Below, piece by piece: positions 57,527-64,000 of a DNA stretch of 64,000 bases (positions are counted from its first letter, which is position 1; each line of letters opens with the position of its first letter). The position numbers and the translations under genes were made by a program. Location: assembly GCA_963718685.1 (NCBI GenBank), contig OY970356.1, positions 310,001 to 374,000 on the forward strand. The letters run 5' to 3'. The notes under the pieces are model-generated. The model had not been told where the DNA came from, ran no database searches, and saw only the letters and a program-made list of their open reading frames with translations. Source of the stretch: CAVQWH01 sp963718685 (GTDB lineage Bacteria; Patescibacteriota; Saccharimonadia; Saccharimonadales; Saccharimonadaceae).

Positions 57527-57912
57527 TGGCTCGTATCGCTGGAGTAACTATACCACCTGAAAAACAGGTTGGCGTCAGCTTGACTTATATTTATGGCGTT
57601 GGCCCACACTATGCCAGCCAGATTTTAAAAAACGCTAAAGTAGATCCTACTACTCGCGTTAAAGATCTCAGCCAAGCTGAAGAGCAACGCATACGTTCAA
57701 TTATCGATTCAGATTATACCGTAGAAGGTAACTTACACCGCCGAGTTACTACCAATATCAAGCGACTGCGTGATATAGGCAGTTATCGCGGCCTGAGGCA
57801 TAAGAATAACCTTCCAAGCCGAGGACAACGTACACGTACAAACGCTAGGACACGACGCGGAAAGAAAGTAACTGTTGGAGGCACTAAACTAAAGGCTCCA
57901 ACTAAGACGTAA
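57526..57912 (+). CDS. rpsM: Ribosomal protein S13
   Basis: Head protein that contacts P-site tRNA: RIAGVTIPPEKQVGVSLTYI, GSYRGLRHKNNLPSRGQRTR and TNARTRRGKKVTVGGTK. 128 residues. Confidence 0.97.
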   Translation: MARIAGVTIPPEKQVGVSLTYIYGVGPHYASQILKNAKVDPTTRVKDLSQAEEQRIRSIIDSDYTVEGNLHRRVTTNIKRLRDIGSYRGLRHKNNLPSRGQRTRTNARTRRGKKVTVGGTKLKAPTKT

Positions 57913-57929
57913 ATTTTAAGAAAGAGAAT

Positions 57930-58331
57930 ATGGCAGAAACCACTACCACCACAGTTAGCAAACGCAAGAAGCAACGCCGCTCTGTTCCGAGCGGTCAGCT
58001 GCACGTGCAAGCTTCGTTTAATAACACTATCGTAACGTTTACCGACAAAAAAGGTAATGTTTTAGCAGCATCCAGCGCTGGTGCTTGTGGTTTTCGCGGC
58101 AGTAAAAAAGGCACAGCTTATGCGGCTCAAGTTGCTAGCGAAAAAGCGATTGAAGCTGTTAAACAGTTACACGGCATCAAGAACGTGGATGTATTTATTA
58201 AAGGAATAGGCTTGGGCCGGGATGCGGCAGTCAGAGCTTTGCAAAATTTCGATATCGCAGTTGACAGCATTAAAGACGTCACCGGTGTAGCTCATGGCGG
58301 ATGCCGGCCGCGTAAGCAAAGGAGAGCATAA
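57930..58331 (+). CDS. rpsK: Ribosomal protein S11
   Basis: Platform protein: GQLHVQASFNNTIVTFTDKK, SSAGACGFRGSKKGTAYAAQ and GVAHGGCRPRKQRRA. 133 residues with a Thr-rich start. Confidence 0.97.
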   Translation: MAETTTTTVSKRKKQRRSVPSGQLHVQASFNNTIVTFTDKKGNVLAASSAGACGFRGSKKGTAYAAQVASEKAIEAVKQLHGIKNVDVFIKGIGLGRDAAVRALQNFDIAVDSIKDVTGVAHGGCRPRKQRRA

Positions 58332-58334
58332 GCC

Positions 58335-58943
58335 ATGGCCCGAGATCGCAGTCCGATTGTTAAACAAAGCCGTCGCGAAGGTTACGCCTTGCACCCGAAA
58401 GCTCACAAAATTATGGTGCGCAAAACTTCTATTCCTGGGCAGCACGGCCGTTCACGGCAAAGTAAACCTAGTTTGTACGCTACTCAGTTACGCGAGAAAC
58501 AAAAAGTCCGCCGTCTATATGGGTTACTGGAAAAACAATTCGCCAAACTAATGAACGAGGCCGAAAGACAACCAGGCCGCTCTGGTGAAAGACTATTAGA
58601 ACTTCTAGAGCGACGTTTAGATAATGCAGTTTATCGAGCCGGTTTTTCCAGTAGTCGCCGGGGAGCAAGACAACTGGTTAGCCACGGGCATTTTATCCTT
58701 AACGATCGTCGAGTTGATATTCCCTCTATACGTCTTAAGGCGGGAGATAAGATCACTGTACGCCCCAAGAGTAAGAAGTCGCTTTACTTTAAATCTATGG
58801 CCGAAGAATCTAGTCCTCATCCTGTTAGCTGGCTCAAAAGCGACCTTAAGAAAATGACCATAACGATTACCGGTACGCCACAGCGCGAAGAAGCTGAGGC
58901 TGACATTAATGAACAACTAATAGTTGAGTATTACTCACGTTAA
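58335..58943 (+). CDS. rpsD: Ribosomal protein S4, zinc-free type
   Basis: Primary 16S binder: KTSIPGQHGRSRQSKPSLYA, REKQKVRRLYGLLEKQF and the S4 domain ERRLDNAVYRAGFSSSRRGA. 202 residues. The N-terminal zinc-binding Cys cluster found in some bacteria is absent. Confidence 0.97.
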   Translation: MARDRSPIVKQSRREGYALHPKAHKIMVRKTSIPGQHGRSRQSKPSLYATQLREKQKVRRLYGLLEKQFAKLMNEAERQPGRSGERLLELLERRLDNAVYRAGFSSSRRGARQLVSHGHFILNDRRVDIPSIRLKAGDKITVRPKSKKSLYFKSMAEESSPHPVSWLKSDLKKMTITITGTPQREEAEADINEQLIVEYYSR

Positions 58944-58962
58944 TAAATAAGGAGAAATTCAA

Positions 58963-59886
58963 GTGTCAAAAGTTATTCACGATCCTACGCTAGCAAATAT
59001 CGAAGAGCATTCTAGCACTAGCGCCACCTTCACAATCGAGCCACTGCATAGCGGCTATGGTATGACGTTGGGTAATTCTCTGCGTCGGGTATTACTTTCA
59101 AGTATTGCCGGTAGCGCAGTTGTTGCCTTTAAAGTAGAGGGTGCTACACACGAATTTACTACCATCCCTGGTGTAAAAGAAGATGTAGTTGATACCATGC
59201 TTAACCTAAAAACTATCCGTTTTAAAAATCATACCGACGAGCCGGTTGAATTGAGCCTTGAGAAGAAAGGCAAAGGAGCGGTAACGGCTGCGGACATTAA
59301 AACTACTGCTGATGTAGAAGTTATTAATCCAAAAACACATATTGCTACGATTGATGACCCAAAAGCTAAAGTAGTAATTAACCTGCTGGTTGAGTCTGGC
59401 CGAGGTTATCGCACAATTGAAGAGTCAAGCGATAAGCGAATCCACAGTGATATGATTGCGCTAGATGCTGTATTCAGCCCGGTTCAAAGAGTTCGTTACA
59501 ATGTCGACAATACTCGAGTTGGGCAGATGACCAACTTAGATAAATTAATGATCACCGTCGATACTGACGGCTCATTATCTCCTAAAGACGCTTTTGAAGA
59601 AGCAGCAGCTATCTTGGTTAATCAATATACGGCTTTAGCCGGCAGCACACGCATTGAGGCAGGACCTGCTATTACTCAAGCTGATGAAACCGCTGATTCA
59701 GAGCTTCAAACTCCGATTGAGGACTTGAATCTCAGTGCCCGCACTGCAAATGCCCTGGTAAATAACGATATTCGTACCGTACATGACCTTGTAACCTTAT
59801 CTGAAATAGAGTTGCGTGATCTTAAGGGTTTTGGCAACAAAGCGCTTGATGAAGTAAAAGATAAATTAGCGGAGCTAGAACTTTAA
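58963..59886 (+). CDS. rpoA: RNA polymerase alpha subunit
   Basis: Scaffold for RNA polymerase assembly. N-terminal domain: FTIEPLHSGYGMTLGNSLRR, VEGATHEFTTIPGVKEDVVD, LDAVFSPVQRVRYNVDNTRV. A linker (AGPAITQADETADSELQ) leads to the C-terminal domain PIEDLNLSARTANALVNNDI and LVTLSEIELRDLKGFGNKAL. 307 residues; GTG start after AAGGAG. Two orphan proteins in this window share the C-terminal fold. Confidence 0.97.
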   Translation: MSKVIHDPTLANIEEHSSTSATFTIEPLHSGYGMTLGNSLRRVLLSSIAGSAVVAFKVEGATHEFTTIPGVKEDVVDTMLNLKTIRFKNHTDEPVELSLEKKGKGAVTAADIKTTADVEVINPKTHIATIDDPKAKVVINLLVESGRGYRTIEESSDKRIHSDMIALDAVFSPVQRVRYNVDNTRVGQMTNLDKLMITVDTDGSLSPKDAFEEAAAILVNQYTALAGSTRIEAGPAITQADETADSELQTPIEDLNLSARTANALVNNDIRTVHDLVTLSEIELRDLKGFGNKALDEVKDKLAELEL

Positions 59887-59888
59887 CC

Positions 59889-60299
59889 ATGCATCGCCAC
59901 GGCTACCGAGGAAGAAAACTTCACCGCGATCGCGCCCAGCGCACGATTCTTCTTAAGAATATGGCTGGTAGCTTGGTTGAACATGGTAAAATTGAAACTA
60001 CTTTACCAAAGGCTAAAGAACTAGTACCCTATATCGAAAAACTAATCACCAAAGCCAAAAAAGGCGACCTTAATAGCCGTCGACAGATTATTTCTGCCAT
60101 AAGCCCCGCACAAGCTGCCCATAAACTAGTGAATGATATTGCTCCGCAGCTAAAAGGCCGCAACAGCGGCCACGTCCGCGTAGAGCGCACCCGTCAAAGA
60201 GTAGGAGATAACGCTCAGATGGCTAGTATTAGTTTTGTAGACGAGCTAAAAACTAAGTCCAGTCCCAGCGAACCAGCTAAAGTAGAGGCTAAGAAATAA
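59889..60299 (+). CDS. rplQ: Ribosomal protein L17
   Basis: MHRHGYRGRKLHRDRAQRTI, LLKNMAGSLVEHGKIETTLP and the RNSGHVRVERTRQRVGDNAQ end identify it. 136 residues including a Glu/Ala/Lys tail; starts two bases after rpoA. Confidence 0.96.
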   Translation: MHRHGYRGRKLHRDRAQRTILLKNMAGSLVEHGKIETTLPKAKELVPYIEKLITKAKKGDLNSRRQIISAISPAQAAHKLVNDIAPQLKGRNSGHVRVERTRQRVGDNAQMASISFVDELKTKSSPSEPAKVEAKK

Positions 60300-60301
60300 T
60301 C

Positions 60302-60736
60302 ATGCAAAAAACTTATCAACAAAAATCTGCTGAAGTAAGCCACAAGTGGTTGCTTGTTGACGCCTCTAAGGCGCCCCTAGGTCGTTTGGCAACTATTATT
60401 GCCCGCCAATTGACAGGTAAGTCTAAGCCAACCTATACGCCCCACATAGACGATGGCGACTATGTAATAGTCATCAACTCCGATAAACTTGTAGTTACCG
60501 GCAATAAAGCTGCAGACAAAATTTATTATCGCCACAGCGGGTATCCTGGCAGCACTAAAAGCGCTAGCCTAGGCGAATTACGCACCAAAGATTCTACCAA
60601 AGTAATCTACCAAGCCGTTAAAGGGATGCTGCCTAAAAACAAGCTCTCTACCGAACGGCTAAAGCGGCTAAAAGTATACCCCGGCGAAGAACACCAGCAT
60701 GAAGCTCAAAAACCTGTAAAATTGGAGGTTAGTTAA
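60302..60736 (+). CDS. rplM: Ribosomal protein L13
   Basis: Early 50S assembly protein: HKWLLV then APLGRLATIIARQLTGKSKP, YTPHIDDGDYVIVINSDKLV and AVKGMLPKNKLSTERLKRLK. 144 residues; overlaps S9 by one base. Confidence 0.97.
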   Translation: MQKTYQQKSAEVSHKWLLVDASKAPLGRLATIIARQLTGKSKPTYTPHIDDGDYVIVINSDKLVVTGNKAADKIYYRHSGYPGSTKSASLGELRTKDSTKVIYQAVKGMLPKNKLSTERLKRLKVYPGEEHQHEAQKPVKLEVS

Positions 60737-61134
60737 TGGCAAAAAATAGTTATTTTTATGGTTTAGGACGGCGCAAAAGTTCAACTGCCCGAGCAAGACT
60801 TATGAAAGGTAAAGGCAACATTACTATTAACGGTAAATCAGCCAGTGATTATTTAAGTGCTAACAATACATTGCTAGCTAAACTAACAGATCCGCTAGCT
60901 TTAATAGGTAAGCAGCAGGAATTTGACGTTTCTTTGGTTGTAGGTGGAGGCGGTTTAAATGGACAGATTGATGCCAGCCGCTTAGCAATTGCCAAGGCAA
61001 TTAGTGTAATGAACGAAGACCTAAGGAGCACATTCAAAAAAGCCGGCCTTCTGAAGCGCGATCCACGAGAAAAAGAACGTAAAAAATACGGCCTTAAGGG
61101 CGCGCGCAAAAAAGAACAATTCTCTAAGCGTTAA
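60736..61134 (+). CDS. rpsI: Ribosomal protein S9
   Basis: P-site tRNA contact protein: YGLGRRKSSTARARLMKGKG, GGGLNGQIDASRLAIAKAIS and the basic tail KKYGLKGARKKEQFSKR ending in the conserved KR. 132 residues. Confidence 0.97.
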   Translation: MAKNSYFYGLGRRKSSTARARLMKGKGNITINGKSASDYLSANNTLLAKLTDPLALIGKQQEFDVSLVVGGGGLNGQIDASRLAIAKAISVMNEDLRSTFKKAGLLKRDPREKERKKYGLKGARKKEQFSKR

Positions 61135-61142
61135 TTTTCTTA

Positions 61143-61553
61143 ATGAATTACTTTATTGCTTACCGACACACGGGAGAAGAGCCTACTAGACTAAGTAAGC
61201 TGCTCCCGGAAGTAAAAAATTCTTTAGAAGAAAGAGGTAGTAAAATATACTGCACCTACTTTGACGAGAATTCATTTCGTAGTAACGGGTATAAACCTAA
61301 AGATATTATGGAACATGCCTTTAATAAAATTGAAGAGTTAGGTGCATTATTTGTAGTTCAAGATTCTTCTCAAAAAAGTGAAGGAATGTTAATGGAAATA
61401 GGTTTTTGCGTAGCTAAGAAATTGCCTGTAGTCGTAGCAAAGCGTTCGGGTGTAGATAACAGCTACTTAAGCAGCATGGCAAGCTATTCATTTGAGTACG
61501 AAGATGTAGTTAATCTTAAAGAAAAGATAACTAACGCTCCTCGCAAGTACTAA
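61143..61553 (+). CDS. Nucleoside 2-deoxyribosyltransferase-like protein
   Basis: A 136-residue Rossmann-like protein: MNYFIAYRHTGEEPTRL, IEELGALFVVQDSSQKSEGM and LMEIGFCVAKKLPVVVAKRS. The EGMxxEIGFxxxxxxPVVV pattern matches the active-site region of nucleoside deoxyribosyltransferases, with the catalytic Glu in MEIGF. It would exchange bases on deoxynucleosides for salvage. It starts eight bases after rpsI and is probably co-transcribed. Confidence 0.75.
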   Translation: MNYFIAYRHTGEEPTRLSKLLPEVKNSLEERGSKIYCTYFDENSFRSNGYKPKDIMEHAFNKIEELGALFVVQDSSQKSEGMLMEIGFCVAKKLPVVVAKRSGVDNSYLSSMASYSFEYEDVVNLKEKITNAPRKY

Positions 61554-62816
61554 TTACATATCCAAAGCTAATCCGCCCCAGGTAAAATCTCTGGCGCCGT
61601 GGCCTTCGCCAGTAATTGGATCGTAATACTCTCGAAAGCCAGATTTTTCAATAAGAGCCCGCGAATCATTTCGAATCCGCTCGGCCTCTTTAGAAAAGCC
61701 ATAACGCTTCAAGCCTTGGATAACAAACCAATTACTTGCCATCCAAACCGGCCCGCGCCAGTTAGTGCCGACCCACCAATCGCCGCGCCAGTCACCATCA
61801 GGATTAAAGCTAGCCTCTGCCATACTGACCGTAGGTAAAGAGAAGGTGCTGTGAAAAGATTGTTTGTTATTAAGAAACTGACTTACCACCAAGTGAGCTT
61901 CTTCGTCTGAAGCAACCCCGGCATAAAGTGGCATAAACAGCGCCCAAGTTTTGGTCTTTATCTTAGCTATATGGGGGCCGTAATCCATTGTGGAATAGTA
62001 AATACCATCTTCGCGCAAATAATGACGCATAGCGAGCTTCACGGCTTCTGATTTGGCATGCGACCATTTTGCAATATGGGCTTTATCGCATAGTTTAGCA
62101 AGCTCTGAGGCAATACTTAGGCTTTCAGCCAGAATAGCGTTAATAGGCACGTCCCGCACCCAGTGATAAGTATCCATACGTTTCTTGACTACAAAACGCG
62201 ATTGTTTCCAATCATCTACTAGATTAAGACGCGAGGAAAAATTATCGACAAAAGCGTGCTGAGGGTCGGTAATACCAAGAGCAATATCAAAACGCGGAGA
62301 GTTATCTTCGCCCGACTCATCCGGGTCGATTACTCCTATCAAGTTACTATGGCGAGGATCGCGGTGTCGGAAAAAGTAACGGTGGAAAGCATCAATATGA
62401 GGTAACATTTCCTTTACAAACTTCAAATCATTGTCAGTCTGATAAATTTTTTGCACCGCCATTGCCAAAACAGGAGGTTGAGTAATGGTGCTGGTGTGAT
62501 GCTTGCCCCATTTAATTTTAGGAAAAGGATCGTTTTTTAACCGTTCCCAATAAATCATATGAGGAATCATACCGTTTTCAAACTGTGCGCTTACGAGCGA
62601 GCGAAGTTCGTCTTTAGCAGCTTCAATGTCAAAATATGTCATAGCAATTGCTGCAAAACAGCTATCCCATAGCCATTGATAAGGATATGTGTCGTCCGAG
62701 GGAATAGTATAGCTGTAGCCCTTGTGGTGACGACGGTTCTTCTTATAAAGAGTTTTGGTTTTATGAAGCAGCCCACCGCTCGGCATATTTATTCTTTCTT
62801 TTAAACTTTTTGACAA
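61554..62816 (-). CDS. GH63/MGH1-type glycoside hydrolase
   Basis: A 420-residue (alpha/alpha)6-barrel glycosidase: YPYQWLWDSCFAAIAMTYFD near residue 45, GMIPHMIYWERLKNDPFPKI and GDWWVGTNWRGPVWMASNWF near 345, and the end YYDPITGEGHGARDFTWGGL, resemble glucosylglycerate/mannosyl-type GH63 enzymes in which the acidic residues in WDS and the C-terminal Glu act in catalysis. No signal peptide, so it probably degrades a cytoplasmic glycoside. The start is TTG at 62816: a TATAAG box lies exactly six bases before it. The ATG ten codons in is an alternative. Confidence 0.85.
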   Translation of the reverse strand: MSKSLKERINMPSGGLLHKTKTLYKKNRRHHKGYSYTIPSDDTYPYQWLWDSCFAAIAMTYFDIEAAKDELRSLVSAQFENGMIPHMIYWERLKNDPFPKIKWGKHHTSTITQPPVLAMAVQKIYQTDNDLKFVKEMLPHIDAFHRYFFRHRDPRHSNLIGVIDPDESGEDNSPRFDIALGITDPQHAFVDNFSSRLNLVDDWKQSRFVVKKRMDTYHWVRDVPINAILAESLSIASELAKLCDKAHIAKWSHAKSEAVKLAMRHYLREDGIYYSTMDYGPHIAKIKTKTWALFMPLYAGVASDEEAHLVVSQFLNNKQSFHSTFSLPTVSMAEASFNPDGDWRGDWWVGTNWRGPVWMASNWFVIQGLKRYGFSKEAERIRNDSRALIEKSGFREYYDPITGEGHGARDFTWGGLALDM

Positions 62817-62838
62817 ACTGTTCTTATATAATTATACT
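62810..62838 (+). promoter_or_regulatory. Promoter for the leader peptide and the 62987 gene
   Basis: -35 TTGACA (62810-62815), exactly 17 bases, -10 TATACT (62833-62838), divergent from and overlapping the GH63 gene start. Confidence 0.75.
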
Positions 62839-62846
62839 GACCTAAG

Positions 62847-62912
62847 ATGAAACATTTTGCAACATATTTTGCCTTTTGGTTTACCCGGTCTAAGTGGCGG
62901 TTTGAGTTGTAG
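62847..62912 (+). CDS. Aromatic-rich leader peptide (candidate attenuator peptide)
   Basis: A 21-codon ORF starting eight bases after the -10 box, so read leaderless: MKHFATYFAFWFTRSKWRFE then L and stop. Eight of 21 residues are Phe, Trp or Tyr, with TAT-TTT-GCC-TTT-TGG-TTT clustered in codons 7-12. The last codons contain one arm of an antiterminator stem. It recalls the E. coli pheA leader peptide in composition and in its MKH...FAF.FT pattern. Confidence 0.6.
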   Translation: MKHFATYFAFWFTRSKWRFEL

Positions 62913-62963
62913 TGTAACAGTCTTTATTAAGAAATAACCCAACCGCCCAAGCAGGCGGTTTTT
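62896..62963 (+). promoter_or_regulatory. Terminator/antiterminator of the 62987 gene
   Basis: Arm 1 GGCGGTT (62896-62902, within the leader ORF), arm 2 AACCGCC (62941-62947) and arm 3 GGCGGTT (62954-62960) followed by TTT. Arms 2 and 3 make an intrinsic terminator; arms 1 and 2 make a mutually exclusive antiterminator with the same 7-bp pairing. Confidence 0.65.
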
Positions 62964-62986
62964 AAATATATTGAGGAGGAATCAAG

Positions 62987-64000
62987 GTGAGCGAAATAGC
63001 GACGAGTGATATAAACGGTGATCAAGTCCCGTTAGGTGCTGAGAAGAGTAGGCTGACGCTTTATGATGGGCTTACAACGCCTGTATCAAAAGATATAGTA
63101 GTTTTGACTAGTGAACATAAGCGACAAATTGAAGACTATGCTAAAAGAGCAGCTCAGGAATACGGAGACCAAGACGGGCAGCCCGAGTCAACTTTTGTGC
63201 AAGTCGAGCATGGCGTGCCAGCATTGGTAGTAAGAGTTGACTGTACGATTCGTGATGGGGCAATAGTACCCTACGAAATGGAAGACAGCCCTTCGGGACA
63301 GGGCATTACCGAGAACATCCATAGGAGTATGGCTGGTGTGGGTATTAAACACGCAATATTAGGACATTATGAAGAAATGGTAGGTGAAGTTCCCCATGTT
63401 ATTGTGTCTGGCTCTCGTTCACACGGTACGGATGACAAGTTAGTAGTAGGAGAAGAAAACTATACCTACGGCGGAAGACCTACTACTTTACAAGAAGACA
63501 AGCTGGTGATTGTAAAAGCAATTCCCGGTGACCGTGCTTCTCATCAAGCCTACCTTGACCTGCAGGAAAGAGCTTTGGCGCCGCTAGTTACTGAAGGAGA
63601 TAAATCATACGCCGAAAGAACCGGCGAGCTAGATTTGGTTAGCGATGAGGCAGAGTTACTTACAGCAGAAGATGGTGAATTATTGTCGCAAGTAGTCAAG
63701 GCACGTATGGGGTCTATGGCAATGGGCATTTCTATTTATCTTGATCCTCAAACAAGAAAACGCTTCGGTAAGCGAGGCGTGGTAACGGCGGCAAAACTAA
63801 GATCAAACCTGAAAGCCTACAGCTCAAGAGGTGGCGCCTTAGCTCAGGAGTTTATCCCTCCGATTCAAGCCGAAAATCCCGAAGGACGGTCAAACACTAT
63901 ACTACGGGTTTTTGCACTACTTTCAAAAAATGCTGATGACACCATAGAGGCTAAAGTGATAGGAGGTTGTTACGTGGCGCGGCCGGAGCTTGTAGTTCAC
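62987..64000 (+). CDS. Unidentified protein, cut by the window end
   Basis: A GTG start after GAGGAGG opens a frame of 338 codons that is still open at 64000. The visible part is acidic and soluble. Segments such as LVVRVDCTIRDGAIVPYEME, DSPSGQGITENIHRSMAGVG, HVIVSGSRSHGTDDKLVVG and VIGGCYVARPELVVH look like an enzyme, possibly with ATP-grasp-like features (an RVD...G...YEMEDSPSG stretch), but I do not recognise the family. Expression is probably controlled by the aromatic leader peptide upstream. Confidence 0.8.
   Translation, partial: MSEIATSDINGDQVPLGAEKSRLTLYDGLTTPVSKDIVVLTSEHKRQIEDYAKRAAQEYGDQDGQPESTFVQVEHGVPALVVRVDCTIRDGAIVPYEMEDSPSGQGITENIHRSMAGVGIKHAILGHYEEMVGEVPHVIVSGSRSHGTDDKLVVGEENYTYGGRPTTLQEDKLVIVKAIPGDRASHQAYLDLQERALAPLVTEGDKSYAERTGELDLVSDEAELLTAEDGELLSQVVKARMGSMAMGISIYLDPQTRKRFGKRGVVTAAKLRSNLKAYSSRGGALAQEFIPPIQAENPEGRSNTILRVFALLSKNADDTIEAKVIGGCYVARPELVVH

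Noticed and set aside
1..64000. CRISPR array
   Set aside because: No regularly spaced short repeats seen; the only long repeat is the 193-bp pair.
1..64000. UGA recoding as in Gracilibacteria/Absconditabacteria
   Set aside because: TGA is used as a genuine stop (for example at 4384-4386 and 44211-44213) and does not interrupt conserved genes.

Overview
The window looks like a chromosomal segment of a Patescibacteria/CPR bacterium, most likely a Saccharibacterium (TM7) relative. The evidence is the ribosomal operon, which runs L3-L4-L23-L2-S19-L22-S3-L16-L29-S17-L14-L24-L5-S14-S8-L6-L18-S5-L15-SecY with no L30 gene, cysteine-free S14/L36/S4 variants, a minimal gene set, and TGA used as an ordinary stop (for example the gene ending at 4386), which argues against the UGA-recoded CPR lineages. 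Taxonomy is inferred from gene order and protein sequence only.

Layout. 1-14.5 kb: housekeeping genes (tyrS, recG, rsmD, ilvE, typA/bipA, rarA, ddl) mixed with small lineage-specific genes and a secreted HNH nuclease. 14.5-18.6 kb: accessory tract with three SD-led orphan genes (one with an alpha-CTD-like domain), a ~950-nt non-coding tract bounded by a 16-bp inverted repeat and full of strong stems (probably a large structured RNA), and a lone type IV pilin. 18.6-25.8 kb: a ~7-kb AT-rich island at a tRNA-Gly gene, flanked by 193-bp perfect direct repeats, holding a truncated serine-recombinase remnant, a small MerR/excisionase-like protein and an operon of GrpE-like, Hsp70, J-like and AAA+ proteins. 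26-42 kb: small membrane proteins, a K+ channel, a tandem winged-helix-like protein, a two-component system, an FMN-binding/ApbE/ferric-reductase-like redox cluster, a frameshifted SDR and a decayed pseudogene. 42-61 kb: tRNA cluster, tuf, and the S10/spc/alpha ribosomal superoperon, with a FemAB-like gene where adk/map usually sit. 61-64 kb: a nucleoside deoxyribosyltransferase-like gene, a GH63-like glycosidase, and an unidentified gene cut by the window end and preceded by an aromatic-rich leader peptide plus terminator/antiterminator.

Expression signals fall into two styles. Many single genes are apparently leaderless, with a TANNNT-like -10 box exactly six bases before the start codon. 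Operon-internal genes and a class of orphan accessory genes have Shine-Dalgarno sites. Several of the latter also have strong TTGAC(A/T) promoters, long 5'UTRs, and short complementary segments in their 5' and 3' flanks. At least two SD genes are preceded by leader ORFs and intrinsic terminators, suggesting attenuation.
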